Source: Candidatus Brevifilum fermentans | GTDB taxonomy: Bacteria > Chloroflexota > Anaerolineae > Anaerolineales > Villigracilaceae | Assembly (NCBI GenBank): GCA_945877125.1 | Contig: CAMCQT010000038.1 | Location: forward strand, 1 to 36,923 | DNA length: 36,923 nt | Direction of reading: 5' to 3' | Shown here: in pieces, positions 15,426 to 23,660 of the stretch | Layout of the letters: each line of letters starts with the position of its first letter | Numbering within the stretch: position 1 is the first letter of the stretch | Position numbers and translations under genes: made by a program | Notes under the pieces: model-generated | Database searches by the model: none | What the model was told of the DNA's origin: nothing | What the model saw: the letters and a program-made list of their open reading frames with translations, nothing else

Positions 15426-16421
15426 ATGGTTGGACAAAAAAGTAATCATGAAAATCCGATGCCTGCGATAGATGAGGGCTGGTGGTCATCGGTGCTGGCA
15501 GAAGAGGGACGTAATTCGTCGCATCCTCTGCCGCGTTCGGCGGGGAACAGGTCTGAGGTTCGTGGTGAGGCAATGCCTGCACAGGGCAAAGCCGAAGCTG
15601 CCGACTCAGTCGACAGGAAGTTTGTCGCGAATTGGGATCAGGTCAAAGATATGTACATGCATGATCAGATCATTGATCTCTCTGTCACGGGACATAACCG
15701 TGGCGGCTTGCTGGTTGAAGGCAATGGCATGTACGGATTTGTGCCGTTCTCCCATCTGGTAGGTTTGTCCGACAAGGCGGAGAATTTTGATCGTGACCGC
15801 GATCTTGAGGCTTACGTCGGCCGTTCGCTTTCCTTGAAAGTGATCGAGTGCGTGCCGGAAGATGAGCGCGTGGTTTTCTCTGAGCGTGCCGCGCAATCTG
15901 AACCAGGCAGGCGCGCTGAATTATTTAGCGCGCTGCAGCCCGGTCAAAACGTTAAAGGTGTTGTCACCAATATTACAGATTTTGGCGTATTCGTTGACCT
16001 CGGCGGCGTGGAAGGTTTAATCCACATCTCTGAATTATCGTGGGGGCGCGTTTTACATCCAAATCAAATCGTAAAAATGGGCAGCACGGTAGACGTGCAA
16101 GTACTCGACCTTGCGCCAGAGCGCTGCCGTGTTGCTTTAAGTCTCAAACGCCTGCTCCCGAATCCCTGGCAGAACGCCGCTGTTGATTTTCCCAAAGGCT
16201 GCATCATGTCTGCAACCATTACCAGCGTGCTTTCTTTTGGCGCTTTTGCGCGTTTGGATGCCGGTGTCGAAGGACTCATCCACGCTTCTGAAATTCCAAT
16301 CGAAGAAGGCAAGTCTCTGAAAGAAATCCTTTCCGAAGGTCAAGCCGTGCAAGTGCGAGTTTTGCATTTGGATGCCGCACACCAGCGCATGGGATTAAGC
16401 ATGATGCTTGGCGAAGCGTAA
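15426..16421 (+). CDS. Protein with three S1 RNA-binding domains (ribosomal S1-like)
   Basis: A 331-residue protein. A charged N-terminus (1-65) precedes three S1/OB folds at about 78-155, 171-243 and 257-326. The second is the most canonical (GQNVKGVVTNITDFGVFVDLGGVEGLIHISELSW), and the third has GAFARLDAGVEGLIHASEI. This resembles a short ribosomal protein S1 homologue or a general mRNA-binding translation factor. The frame is open further upstream, but ATG 15426 is chosen for the strong GGAAGGAG 8 nt before it and the repeat preceding it. Residues about 32-49 (PLPRSAGNRSEVRGEA) resemble translated pyrimidine/purine repeat sequence. ftsK starts 5 nt downstream. Confidence 0.85.
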   Translation: MVGQKSNHENPMPAIDEGWWSSVLAEEGRNSSHPLPRSAGNRSEVRGEAMPAQGKAEAADSVDRKFVANWDQVKDMYMHDQIIDLSVTGHNRGGLLVEGNGMYGFVPFSHLVGLSDKAENFDRDRDLEAYVGRSLSLKVIECVPEDERVVFSERAAQSEPGRRAELFSALQPGQNVKGVVTNITDFGVFVDLGGVEGLIHISELSWGRVLHPNQIVKMGSTVDVQVLDLAPERCRVALSLKRLLPNPWQNAAVDFPKGCIMSATITSVLSFGAFARLDAGVEGLIHASEIPIEEGKSLKEILSEGQAVQVRVLHLDAAHQRMGLSMMLGEA

Positions 16422-16426
16422 ACCCA

Positions 16427-18655
16427 ATGCCCCAATCATCACACTCACGCAAAAGACAATACGAACAATCCGAACCACCGTCATCCGCTCCGCAAAATGA
16501 CTGGCTCGAAAGGCTCGCCGGCTTCAACCTGCAGTTCGGGCGTTTCGTTCGCGACGCCGCAGGTGTCTTGCTGATCGCATTTGCGGTCATGTCTTTGCTT
16601 GCCGTGTGGCACATTACCGACGGCGCACTCCTCACACCCTTTGCCGGACTGCTCACACTTTGGTTTGGCTGGGGCAGTTTTCTCATCCTCTTTGCAATCG
16701 GATATTTTGGATATTCCCTTTTGAAGCGCGATGAGGGCGGAGAAATCCACTGGGGACAACTGATCGCCCTCGAACTCGCGGCGCTGCTAACCCTGGGGCT
16801 GCTCGCTGTTCCAAATGGCAATGACCTCATCCGGGCAGAAGCCGGCATGGACGGCGGCCGCCTCGGCTGGGGCATGATTATGCTGACGTGGGATTCCATT
16901 AAGCTGGGACCCGTTCTCGGCACGCTGGTGATCTTCGTGCTCTGGCTGTTGATGGTCATGACAGGTTTTGGCTTGTGGGCAAAACTCGAAGCGTGGCTGC
17001 TGCATCTCGCAGGCGAAACTCCGCTTGTCGTGGTGGCAACCCCAACGCCCGCAGAAATTGAGCAAGCCGAGCTGCCCGTTGAACCATCCACTGCATCCGC
17101 CGCGCCCGCTTCACGAAAGAAAGCGCCAGCCATTCCAGCCGAGTTCCGCACCTCTTTCAAAACAGAAAATAAAAAAGACGAGAAATCTGACAAAATACTT
17201 ACTCGCGGCGAAGAACTACCGCCGCTGACTCTTCTTCTCGCCGAAACAGCCGTCCGCGCCGATGACCGCACCATCAATCAAACAGCCGGTCTCATTATGA
17301 AGACCCTCGCTGATTTTGGTATTCCCGCCACAGTCATCGGCTATCGCGTAGGTCCATCTGTCACGCAATTTGCAGTCCAGCCGGGCTTCATCAAAAAACC
17401 TGGCTCAGACGAAGACGACCTGTTGCAAATGAAAGTCCGCGTGGCGCAGATTGCTTCGTTGCAAAAAGATATTGCGCTGGCGTTATCTGCCCAGCGGTTG
17501 CGTATCGAAGCGCCCGTGCCCGGCAAGCCCTACGTGGGTATCGAAGTGCCGAACACGCACAGTTCCGTTGTGCGCTTGAAAACCCTGCTTGAGTCAGAGG
17601 CTTTCAACAAAATGGGCGTGCCGCTTGCCGTGGCAATTGGCCGCGATGTGTCGGGGCACCCGCTCATCGCCGACCTGGCGCGGATGCCGCATCTGCTCAT
17701 CGCAGGCGCGACAGGTTCGGGTAAGTCGGTCTGCATCACATCCATTGCGGCCTGCCTTGCCATGAGCAACACGCCCGAAGATTTGCGCATGGTGATGATC
17801 GATTCGAAAATGGTGGAGTTGATCCGCTTTAATGGATTGCCTCACTTGTTCGGCAAAGTGGAAACCAATATTGAACGCATCCTCGGCGTTTTGAAGTGGG
17901 TGGTCGTTGAAATGGAACACCGCTACCGCCTGTTGGAAAGCGCACACGCCCGCGACCTCGAAGCGTACAACCGCAAAGTGACCCGCAAAGCCGATGGCAA
18001 AGCCCTGCCGCGCATCGTCGTGTTGATCGACGAACTCGCCGACCTGATGATGTCTGCTCCCGATGTAACCGAGCACAACCTTGTTCGTCTGGCGCAAATG
18101 GCGCGTGCTACGGGTATTCATCTTGTCGTTGCCACGCAGCGCCCGTCCACTGATGTGGTCACGGGGCTCATCAAAGCCAACTTCCCCGCGCGTTTGGCTT
18201 TTGCGGTTGCCTCTGGCATTGATAGCCGCGTTATTTTGGATTACACCGGCGCTGAGTCATTGCTGGGGCGCGGCGACATGCTCTTCCTAAATCCTGAAGT
18301 GGGCAACCCTGTGCGCGCGCAAGGCGTGATGATTACCGACATGGAAATCGAGCGCATCATTTCTCACTGGCAAAAGAGCGGACATAAAGTGGACGACGTT
18401 CCGCCCTGGGAAAAATTGTTGCAGGAACCCGACGAAAACCAGGACGATAGCTTGATTGAACAGGCTGTCTCCATTGTGCGCAGCAGTCAGCGCGCCTCCG
18501 CTTCGCTCATCCAACGCCGACTGCGGATCGGTTATCCGCGTGCCGCACGTCTGCTCGACCAGCTTGAAGAAATGGGCGTTGTCGGCCCCTCTCAAGGCGG
18601 CGGCAAGGAACGCGATGTCCTTGTCGGCGAAGAAGATTTTGAAGAAAACGGTTAA
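16427..18655 (+). CDS. ftsK: FtsK/SpoIIIE DNA translocase
   Basis: A septum-located DNA pump that clears and sorts chromosome ends at division. Four to five membrane helices lie in residues about 40-185, then a Pro/Ala-rich linker. The alpha/beta motor follows, with Walker A GATGSGKS (427-434), Walker B IVVLIDELADLMM, and TGIHLVVATQRPSTDVVTGLIKANFPAR. The C-terminal gamma winged-helix domain (ASASLIQRRLRIGYPRAARLLDQLEEMGVVG) reads polar DNA motifs. The length (742 aa) is typical of the SpoIIIE-size class. It is 5 nt from the S1 gene stop, which suggests co-transcription. Confidence 0.95.
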   Translation: MPQSSHSRKRQYEQSEPPSSAPQNDWLERLAGFNLQFGRFVRDAAGVLLIAFAVMSLLAVWHITDGALLTPFAGLLTLWFGWGSFLILFAIGYFGYSLLKRDEGGEIHWGQLIALELAALLTLGLLAVPNGNDLIRAEAGMDGGRLGWGMIMLTWDSIKLGPVLGTLVIFVLWLLMVMTGFGLWAKLEAWLLHLAGETPLVVVATPTPAEIEQAELPVEPSTASAAPASRKKAPAIPAEFRTSFKTENKKDEKSDKILTRGEELPPLTLLLAETAVRADDRTINQTAGLIMKTLADFGIPATVIGYRVGPSVTQFAVQPGFIKKPGSDEDDLLQMKVRVAQIASLQKDIALALSAQRLRIEAPVPGKPYVGIEVPNTHSSVVRLKTLLESEAFNKMGVPLAVAIGRDVSGHPLIADLARMPHLLIAGATGSGKSVCITSIAACLAMSNTPEDLRMVMIDSKMVELIRFNGLPHLFGKVETNIERILGVLKWVVVEMEHRYRLLESAHARDLEAYNRKVTRKADGKALPRIVVLIDELADLMMSAPDVTEHNLVRLAQMARATGIHLVVATQRPSTDVVTGLIKANFPARLAFAVASGIDSRVILDYTGAESLLGRGDMLFLNPEVGNPVRAQGVMITDMEIERIISHWQKSGHKVDDVPPWEKLLQEPDENQDDSLIEQAVSIVRSSQRASASLIQRRLRIGYPRAARLLDQLEEMGVVGPSQGGGKERDVLVGEEDFEENG

Positions 18656-18668
18656 CAAGAAGAAAGCA

Positions 18669-18699
18669 ATTGGCGGTTAGCTAAAAGCTAACCGCCAAT
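18669..18699. repeat. Perfect 14-bp hairpin after ftsK
   Basis: ATTGGCGGTTAGCT and its exact complement flank an AAA loop. No T-run follows on the plus strand, so it is either a non-canonical terminator or another palindromic repeat. ACCTCACAT direct repeats (18705-18724) lie between it and the next start codon. Confidence 0.7.
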
Positions 18700-18731
18700 A
18701 AACACCTCACATACCTCACATACCTTACCCA

Positions 18732-19364
18732 ATGAATCCCAAACCAACTTTCACTGACAAATTGCGCATCATCTTCAAAGGCATCTTAGACCCTATTGGC
18801 ACATTTCTAAATCGCACGGGTCTAACTCCAAACGCTATCACATTGTTAGGTCTGGCAGGCACAACGGTCGGCGCGTATATTCTCGCGCAAGGCAAAATGA
18901 CAACTGGCGCAATCGTCCTTTTCTTCGCCGTCATCATCGATGCTTTCGACGGAACCATGGCACGCCTGCGCGGCGAATCGAGTGACTTCGGCGCGTTCGT
19001 CGATTCTGTCAGCGACCGCTATGCTGAGTTCATCACCTTCGGCGGGCTTTTATATTATTTTCTCTCGCAGGAAAACTACCCCGGAGTTATGGTCACTTTT
19101 GCGGCCACGGCTGGCTCGGTGTTGGTTTCCTATATCAAAGCCCGTGCCGAAGGATTGGGTTTCACCGCCAAAGTGGGCATTCTCACGCGCGTCGAGCGTT
19201 ATGTTGTTTTAATTCCCTTGCTATTATTTAATCAACCTTTTATTGCAGTCGTCTTGATTGCATTGCTTGGCAACCTCACGGCTTTTCAACGCATCGCCTA
19301 CGTCCGCACGCAGGGGCATGAGCGCATGAGAAAAGCCAGAGAAGCCAAAGAGTACCTGCATTAA
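18732..19364 (+). CDS. CDP-alcohol phosphatidyltransferase
   Basis: A membrane enzyme of phospholipid head-group synthesis. The full family signature is present: D70-x2-D73-G74-x2-A77-R78-x8-G87-x3-D91-x3-D95 (DAFDGTMARLRG ... FGAFVDSVSDR). There are about five to six membrane helices. The sequence could be a phosphatidylglycerophosphate or phosphatidylinositol-phosphate synthase, and the signature does not distinguish them, so no symbol is given. The lgt start is 1 nt after its stop, which fits, since Lgt consumes phosphatidylglycerol. Confidence 0.9.
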   Translation: MNPKPTFTDKLRIIFKGILDPIGTFLNRTGLTPNAITLLGLAGTTVGAYILAQGKMTTGAIVLFFAVIIDAFDGTMARLRGESSDFGAFVDSVSDRYAEFITFGGLLYYFLSQENYPGVMVTFAATAGSVLVSYIKARAEGLGFTAKVGILTRVERYVVLIPLLLFNQPFIAVVLIALLGNLTAFQRIAYVRTQGHERMRKAREAKEYLH

Positions 19365-19365
19365 C

Positions 19366-20166
19366 ATGCCAGAAGGACTTTCGCTCGGACCCCTGCTCAT
19401 CCGCTGGAACGGTCTGCTGATTGCACTTGGCATGGCAACCGGCGCCTTGTTGGCTGCGCGTGAAGCAAAACGAAAAAACTATGACCCTGAGATTATCTTC
19501 GACCTTTTTTTGCCGCTGATGATTTGGGGGACTTTGGGTGCGCGACTCTGGCACGTTCTCACTCCGCCTCTTTCTGCCCTTGAGCTTGGTCTGACAACCC
19601 AATATTATTTTTCGCATCTGATAGATTTGGCCGCGCTCTGGGTCGGCGGGTTTGGCATCCCCGGCGCATGGATCGGCGGCTTGCTCGCCTTGTATTATTT
19701 CGCGCGCAAAAATAAACTGCCATTCTTGCAACTGGCTGACATCCTCGCCCCCGCGATTGCTCTTGCGCAAGCCATCGGTCGCCTCGGAAATTACTTCAAT
19801 CAGGAACTGTACGGCTTGCCCACCCAATTACCCTGGAAAATATTTATTGACCCCGCCTACCGTTTAAGCGGATTTGAAACCGTGCATTTTTATCATCCGC
19901 TGTTTGCGTACGAATCACTTTTGAATTTTGCAAATCTGTTTTTCCTGCTCTGGCTCACGCGCCGTTTTATCGGGGTAATCAAAACCGGCGACCTTTTTCT
20001 CGCCTACCTTGGCTTCTATTCTTTCGTCCGCTTCATGCTTGAATTCGTGCGCCTCGATGTTTCGCTCGTGTCTGGGTTCAACATCAATCAGGTATTTTTC
20101 GCAATTGTGTTTATTGGTGTGGGGATTGGTATGGTTTTGCGTCACCGCCTTGTCCAGAAATTGTAA
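19366..20166 (+). CDS. lgt: Prolipoprotein diacylglyceryl transferase
   Basis: Transfers diacylglycerol from phosphatidylglycerol to the lipobox cysteine of prolipoproteins. It has about seven membrane helices and the Lgt signature GRLGNYFNQELYG (138-150), plus FVRFMLEFVR near the C-terminus. The position of the E. coli histidine (H103 in SFHGG) is GIPGAW here, a variant seen in several deep-branching Lgt proteins, so it is not a sign of inactivity. It acts before LspA (3726 in this window). The next 154 bp hold no gene: a purine-rich stretch, then CTAATCACCTAATTACC-type low-complexity sequence. Confidence 0.93.
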   Translation: MPEGLSLGPLLIRWNGLLIALGMATGALLAAREAKRKNYDPEIIFDLFLPLMIWGTLGARLWHVLTPPLSALELGLTTQYYFSHLIDLAALWVGGFGIPGAWIGGLLALYYFARKNKLPFLQLADILAPAIALAQAIGRLGNYFNQELYGLPTQLPWKIFIDPAYRLSGFETVHFYHPLFAYESLLNFANLFFLLWLTRRFIGVIKTGDLFLAYLGFYSFVRFMLEFVRLDVSLVSGFNINQVFFAIVFIGVGIGMVLRHRLVQKL

Positions 20167-20230
20167 GGTCTCTGTGAAGGTGAATAATGCATAGTGGGGC
20201 ATAAAATAAGATTAGGTCTCCAAGGCAGAA

Positions 20231-20309
20231 GTAAAAAGTGAAAAGTAAAAAAAAGACACTACTCCCCAATTCCCAACCTACTAATCACCTAATTACCTGA
20301 TTACCCAAC
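20231..20309. repeat. Low-complexity direct repeats before the ABC transporter operon
   Basis: AAAAGTGAAAAGTAAAA and then CTAATCACCTAATTACCTGATTACCC form short imperfect direct repeats. They resemble the CTTCTCACTTCTCAC stretch at 22725. No promoter or gene is evident. The ABC gene has AAGGAA just before its ATG. Confidence 0.45.
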
Positions 20310-20320
20310 AAGGAATAAAT

Positions 20321-21256
20321 ATGATAGAAACTCACGATCTAACCAAGCAATTCCATGATTTTTTAGCAGTAGATGAAGTCAATCTCTCTGTGGATGCTGG
20401 CCAAATTTTAGCGATTCTAGGTCAGAATGGCGCAGGCAAGACCACCACCGTCCGCATGTTGACGGCTTTGTTAAACCCAACACGCGGCTGGGCCAGGGTG
20501 GCTGGCTATGATGTTGTCAAGAACGGACATGATGTGCGCTCTTCGGTGGGTGTGCTCACAGAACAGCACGGCTTGTACATGCGCATGACCGCCATTGAGT
20601 ATTTGGATTTTTTCGGGCAAGTCTACAGCCTTTCAGCGGCGGCACGCAAAATACGCAGCGATCATCTGCTTGAATATTTTGGGCTGACCGAAGCCGCGAA
20701 GCGCCGCATCGGCGAATACTCGAAAGGGATGCGCCAAAAATTAGCCCTCGCACGCGCCATGATGCATGACCCGGGTGTACTTCTGCTCGACGAACCCACC
20801 TCGGCTATGGACCCTGAATCTGCACGGCTGGTGCGGGATGAGATCGCGCGTTTGAAATCATCTCAACGCACGATTGTGATCTGCTCACATAACCTGACCG
20901 AAGTGGAAGCGTTGGCAGATCAGATCGCCATTATTTATCGTGGAAAAATTTTGTTGCAAGGCACACTGGAAGATATGAAGCGCAATGTGCTTGGGGCGTC
21001 GGAATATGAAATCAAGTTTAGTGGTGCATGGGATTCAAGTAGGGTGGAACTTCCCAAAGATGTAGAAACTCTCTCTCGGACGGCGACCAGTTTCAAGGTG
21101 CGTGTGGAGCGTCCGCAGGAATCCAATCCGCTAATTTTGAAGGCTCTGTCCGAGGTGTCTGCGCCTGTGATGGCTTTTCAAGAAGAACCGCGCACGCTTG
21201 AGCAGGTCTATCTCAAAGTGATGGCGGAAGCAAAAGGACGCGAAAATGTTCAGTAA
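20321..21256 (+). CDS. ABC transporter ATP-binding protein
   Basis: A 311-residue ABC-2/NatA-type ATPase. Walker A is GQNGAGKTTT (residues about 35-44), the signature loop is YSKGMRQKLALARA, Walker B is VLLLDEPTSAMDP, and the switch is ICSHNLTE. The C-terminal 80 residues are the regulatory tail usual for this class (LEQVYLKVMAE). It overlaps the permease gene by 11 nt, a strong sign of one complex. The substrate is unknown; NatA/NatB-like or drug/lipid exporters are possible. Confidence 0.92.
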   Translation: MIETHDLTKQFHDFLAVDEVNLSVDAGQILAILGQNGAGKTTTVRMLTALLNPTRGWARVAGYDVVKNGHDVRSSVGVLTEQHGLYMRMTAIEYLDFFGQVYSLSAAARKIRSDHLLEYFGLTEAAKRRIGEYSKGMRQKLALARAMMHDPGVLLLDEPTSAMDPESARLVRDEIARLKSSQRTIVICSHNLTEVEALADQIAIIYRGKILLQGTLEDMKRNVLGASEYEIKFSGAWDSSRVELPKDVETLSRTATSFKVRVERPQESNPLILKALSEVSAPVMAFQEEPRTLEQVYLKVMAEAKGRENVQ

Positions 21257-22679
21257 ATTTAGGCTTGTCTGGCTTGTGGCGGGGCGCGAACTGAAAGACC
21301 AATTCCGCGATTGGCGCGTGCTGGCGCCGATGATTATCCTCATCATTTGTTTTCCATTTTTGATGAATGAGTTTGCAAAGCAAACTGTGGATTTCTTAAA
21401 TCAATATGACGCCAATTTGATTCTGGATCGCTTCGTGCCGTTCTCGATCATGATTATCGGATTCTTTCCGATCACCATCTCGCTGGTGGTTGCGCTGGAA
21501 GCCTTTGTGGGAGAGAAAGAGCGGGGAACGATCGAGCCGATTTTGAGCGCTCCGCTGGACGATTGGCAGTTGTATTTTGGGAAGCTGTTGGTGGGTGTGG
21601 CGACGCCGTTGGTTGCCAGTTACCTGTCCATCGCTTTGTATTTGATTTTGGTCATGCGCCAGGATTTGAACATGCCGTCTTTTATGGTGATGGTGCAGTT
21701 GTTCCTGCTGACAACAGCTCATGCCACCTTAATGGTCAGCGCGGCGATTGTGATTTCGGTGCAATCCACTTCGGTGAAAGCCGCAAATTTGCTGGCGTCT
21801 TTCATCGTGATCCCTGTTGCCATTTTGATGCAGGGCGAGGCGGTCATGCTTTTCTGGGGCAACGAGCAGGTTCTGTGGCTGGCAATTGCCGGTGTGATGA
21901 TTATCTCGTTGCTGTTGATCCGTGTGGGCATCGCTCACTTTCAGCGTGAGTATTTGCTGGGACGCGAAATTGATGTGATCAATCTGGGCTGGATCTGGCG
22001 CACCTTCTGGATAAATTTCATCGGCGGAGCGCGCTCTTTTGGCGATTGGTACACGCGTATTTTGGGAAGCTCCATGCGCCGTATTCTTCCCGCTCTTTTG
22101 GCTGTGGCATTCATCGCAGGCATCAGCGTCTGGTTGGGTTATGACTGGATCATGGTTAATGTTTCGCAAGTCATTGAAAACGCATCTCCCGAAAGGCTTG
22201 AAAAAATGGGCACAAGTATCCGTCAAATGCCAGAGTTGTCGAATCTGGAAGGGAGCATCAGTGCGCCGTTCCTGTTCATGAACAATACGCGCGCCGTGGC
22301 GGTTATATTTTTGGCGGGTTTGGTTTCATTTAGCGTGCTGGGTATTTTGCTTTATATGGTGAATATCGGTTTGATCGGCGGATTGTTTGCCGTGTTTGAA
22401 CTGCTTGGGATGCATCCCTGGCCGTTGTTCCTTGCAGGCATTGTGCCGCACGGTGTTTTTGAAATTCCCGCGCTCATGATTGGCAGCGCTGTGGCACTTT
22501 ATATGGGAGTATCCATTGTCACGCCGCAAACGGGGAAATCAATGGGCGAAGTAATCCTGGAATTGTTCGCGGATTGGGTCAAGATATTTCTTGGCGTGGT
22601 GGTGCCTTTATTGGCAGTTGCCGCATTGATCGAATCTTATATTACACCGGGGCTTTTACTCAGCGTAATGACCAAATAA
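21246..22679 (+). CDS. ABC-2 permease fused to a SpoIIM-type domain
   Basis: A 477-residue protein with about 12 membrane helices. Residues 1-240 are an ABC-2/NatB-type permease (GRELKDQFRDWRVLAPMIIL, VGEKERGTIEPILSAPLDDWQLYFGKLL). From about residue 275 the protein matches the SpoIIM/DUF95 family: FLFMNNTRAVAVIFLAGL (343-360), GIVPHGVFEIPALMIGSAVAL (398-418) and LIESYITPG (461-469). The two parts are usually separate genes, so this looks like a domain fusion. It pairs with the ATPase just upstream and is followed by an intrinsic terminator. The transported substrate is not known. Confidence 0.85.
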   Translation: MFSKFRLVWLVAGRELKDQFRDWRVLAPMIILIICFPFLMNEFAKQTVDFLNQYDANLILDRFVPFSIMIIGFFPITISLVVALEAFVGEKERGTIEPILSAPLDDWQLYFGKLLVGVATPLVASYLSIALYLILVMRQDLNMPSFMVMVQLFLLTTAHATLMVSAAIVISVQSTSVKAANLLASFIVIPVAILMQGEAVMLFWGNEQVLWLAIAGVMIISLLLIRVGIAHFQREYLLGREIDVINLGWIWRTFWINFIGGARSFGDWYTRILGSSMRRILPALLAVAFIAGISVWLGYDWIMVNVSQVIENASPERLEKMGTSIRQMPELSNLEGSISAPFLFMNNTRAVAVIFLAGLVSFSVLGILLYMVNIGLIGGLFAVFELLGMHPWPLFLAGIVPHGVFEIPALMIGSAVALYMGVSIVTPQTGKSMGEVILELFADWVKIFLGVVVPLLAVAALIESYITPGLLLSVMTK

Positions 22680-22681
22680 AT

Positions 22682-22724
22682 AACCGGAGTTCGGAAGTAG
22701 AACTTCTGAACTCCGGTTTTGACT
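22682..22724 (+). terminator. Intrinsic terminator of the ABC transporter operon
   Basis: AACCGGAGTTC...GAACTCCGGTT (11 bp, continued by GAAG/CTTC across one mismatch) is followed by TTTTGACTTCT. Downstream, four CTTCTCA-type direct repeats (22722-22746) fill the space to the next gene. Confidence 0.75.
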
Positions 22725-22770
22725 TCTCACTTCTCACTTCTCACTTCACCATCGAGTTAAGATAACCATC

Positions 22771-23526
22771 ATGTCAAAAGTAATCATACTTGGCTCGTCA
22801 AATGCCATCCCCACAAAGGATAGTGAAAACACACACATGGTTATCGTGGGAGATGAGCGCACATTGTTGATCGACTCGGTCAGCAACCCCATTCTGCGCC
22901 TGGAGCAGGCCGGCGTGGATTTCAACGATCTGACCGATATTATTATTACCCACTTCCACCCAGACCACGCTTCAGGAATTCCGCTTTTGCTGATGGATAT
23001 GTGGCTGATGGGTCGGCAAAAACCGCTCAATATTTACGGGTTGCATTACACACTTGACCGCGTGGAAACGCTGATGGGCTTGTACAACTGGTCGGAATGG
23101 CCTGATTTTTTCCCCGTTGTTTTTTATCGCATCCCAACCAAAGAAATGTCACCTGTGCTGGATTGTCCCGACTTCACGATCCACGCTTCGCCAGTTCATC
23201 ACATGATTCCCAACATTGGCTTGCGGATCCAATTCAACCCATCGCATCAAACCCTGTCGTATTCATGTGACACTGAACCCTGCGACGAAGTCATCCGCCT
23301 AAGTGAAGGCGCGGATATATTGATCCACGAAGCCGCCGGAGAATCTGTTGGACATTCTTCTGCAAAACAAGCCGGTGAGATCGCCAGAAAAGCAGAAGTT
23401 GGCAGGTTGTATCTCATTCATTACGCAACCGGCAAATATGCAAAAGGTGATCTTGTCGCCGAGGCGCGTACAACCTTCCCCGGCGAAGTTGCCCTGGCCA
23501 AAGATTTTATGGTGCTTGATCTATAA
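22771..23526 (+). CDS. Metallo-beta-lactamase fold hydrolase, RNase Z-like
   Basis: A 251-residue MBL-fold protein. Zinc-binding motif THFHPDHASG (H61, H63, D65, H66), then SPVHHMIPNIGLRI, SYSCDTEPC and LIHEAAG. The stretch GHSSAKQAGEIARKAEVGRLYLIHYATGKYAKGD matches the GHST-x-QAA...HFS-x-RY end of RNase Z. No RNase Z exosite arm (Gly/Pro-rich insertion) is seen, so tRNA 3' processing is not assured and a small-molecule hydrolase is possible. It is monocistronic between a terminator and a repeat. Confidence 0.85.
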   Translation: MSKVIILGSSNAIPTKDSENTHMVIVGDERTLLIDSVSNPILRLEQAGVDFNDLTDIIITHFHPDHASGIPLLLMDMWLMGRQKPLNIYGLHYTLDRVETLMGLYNWSEWPDFFPVVFYRIPTKEMSPVLDCPDFTIHASPVHHMIPNIGLRIQFNPSHQTLSYSCDTEPCDEVIRLSEGADILIHEAAGESVGHSSAKQAGEIARKAEVGRLYLIHYATGKYAKGDLVAEARTTFPGEVALAKDFMVLDL

Positions 23527-23547
23527 AAATTCATGAAGCAACTCTAG

Positions 23548-23615
23548 GTAGGTCAGGCTTTCAGCCTGACATTTTTTGAAAACAGAGGTTTTGGCGGGTT
23601 GAAAACCCGTCCTAC
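23548..23615. repeat. GTAGGTC-type paired-hairpin repeat after the MBL gene
   Basis: GTAGGTCAGGCTTTCAGCCTGAC and GGCGGGTTGAAAACCCGTCCTAC form two inner hairpins, with GTAGG/CCTAC as outer arms. It is the closest copy of the element at 15275. Confidence 0.85.
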
Positions 23616-23648
23616 AAAAAATCCCTCTTCAAAAAATGAAGAGGGATT
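23616..23648 (-). terminator. Terminator of the HNH gene
   Basis: AATCCCTCTTCA and its exact 12-nt complement flank a 5-nt loop. On the minus strand the stem is followed by TTTTTT (complement of 23614-23620 region). It ends the HNH gene transcript. Confidence 0.8.
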
Positions 23649-23660
23649 TAGCCAATTTTC

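Noticed and set aside
19366-20166. Inactive Lgt because of a missing HGG histidine
   Set aside because: The position varies in distant Lgt proteins, and the core GRLGNYFNQELYG signature and C-terminal Arg motif are intact.
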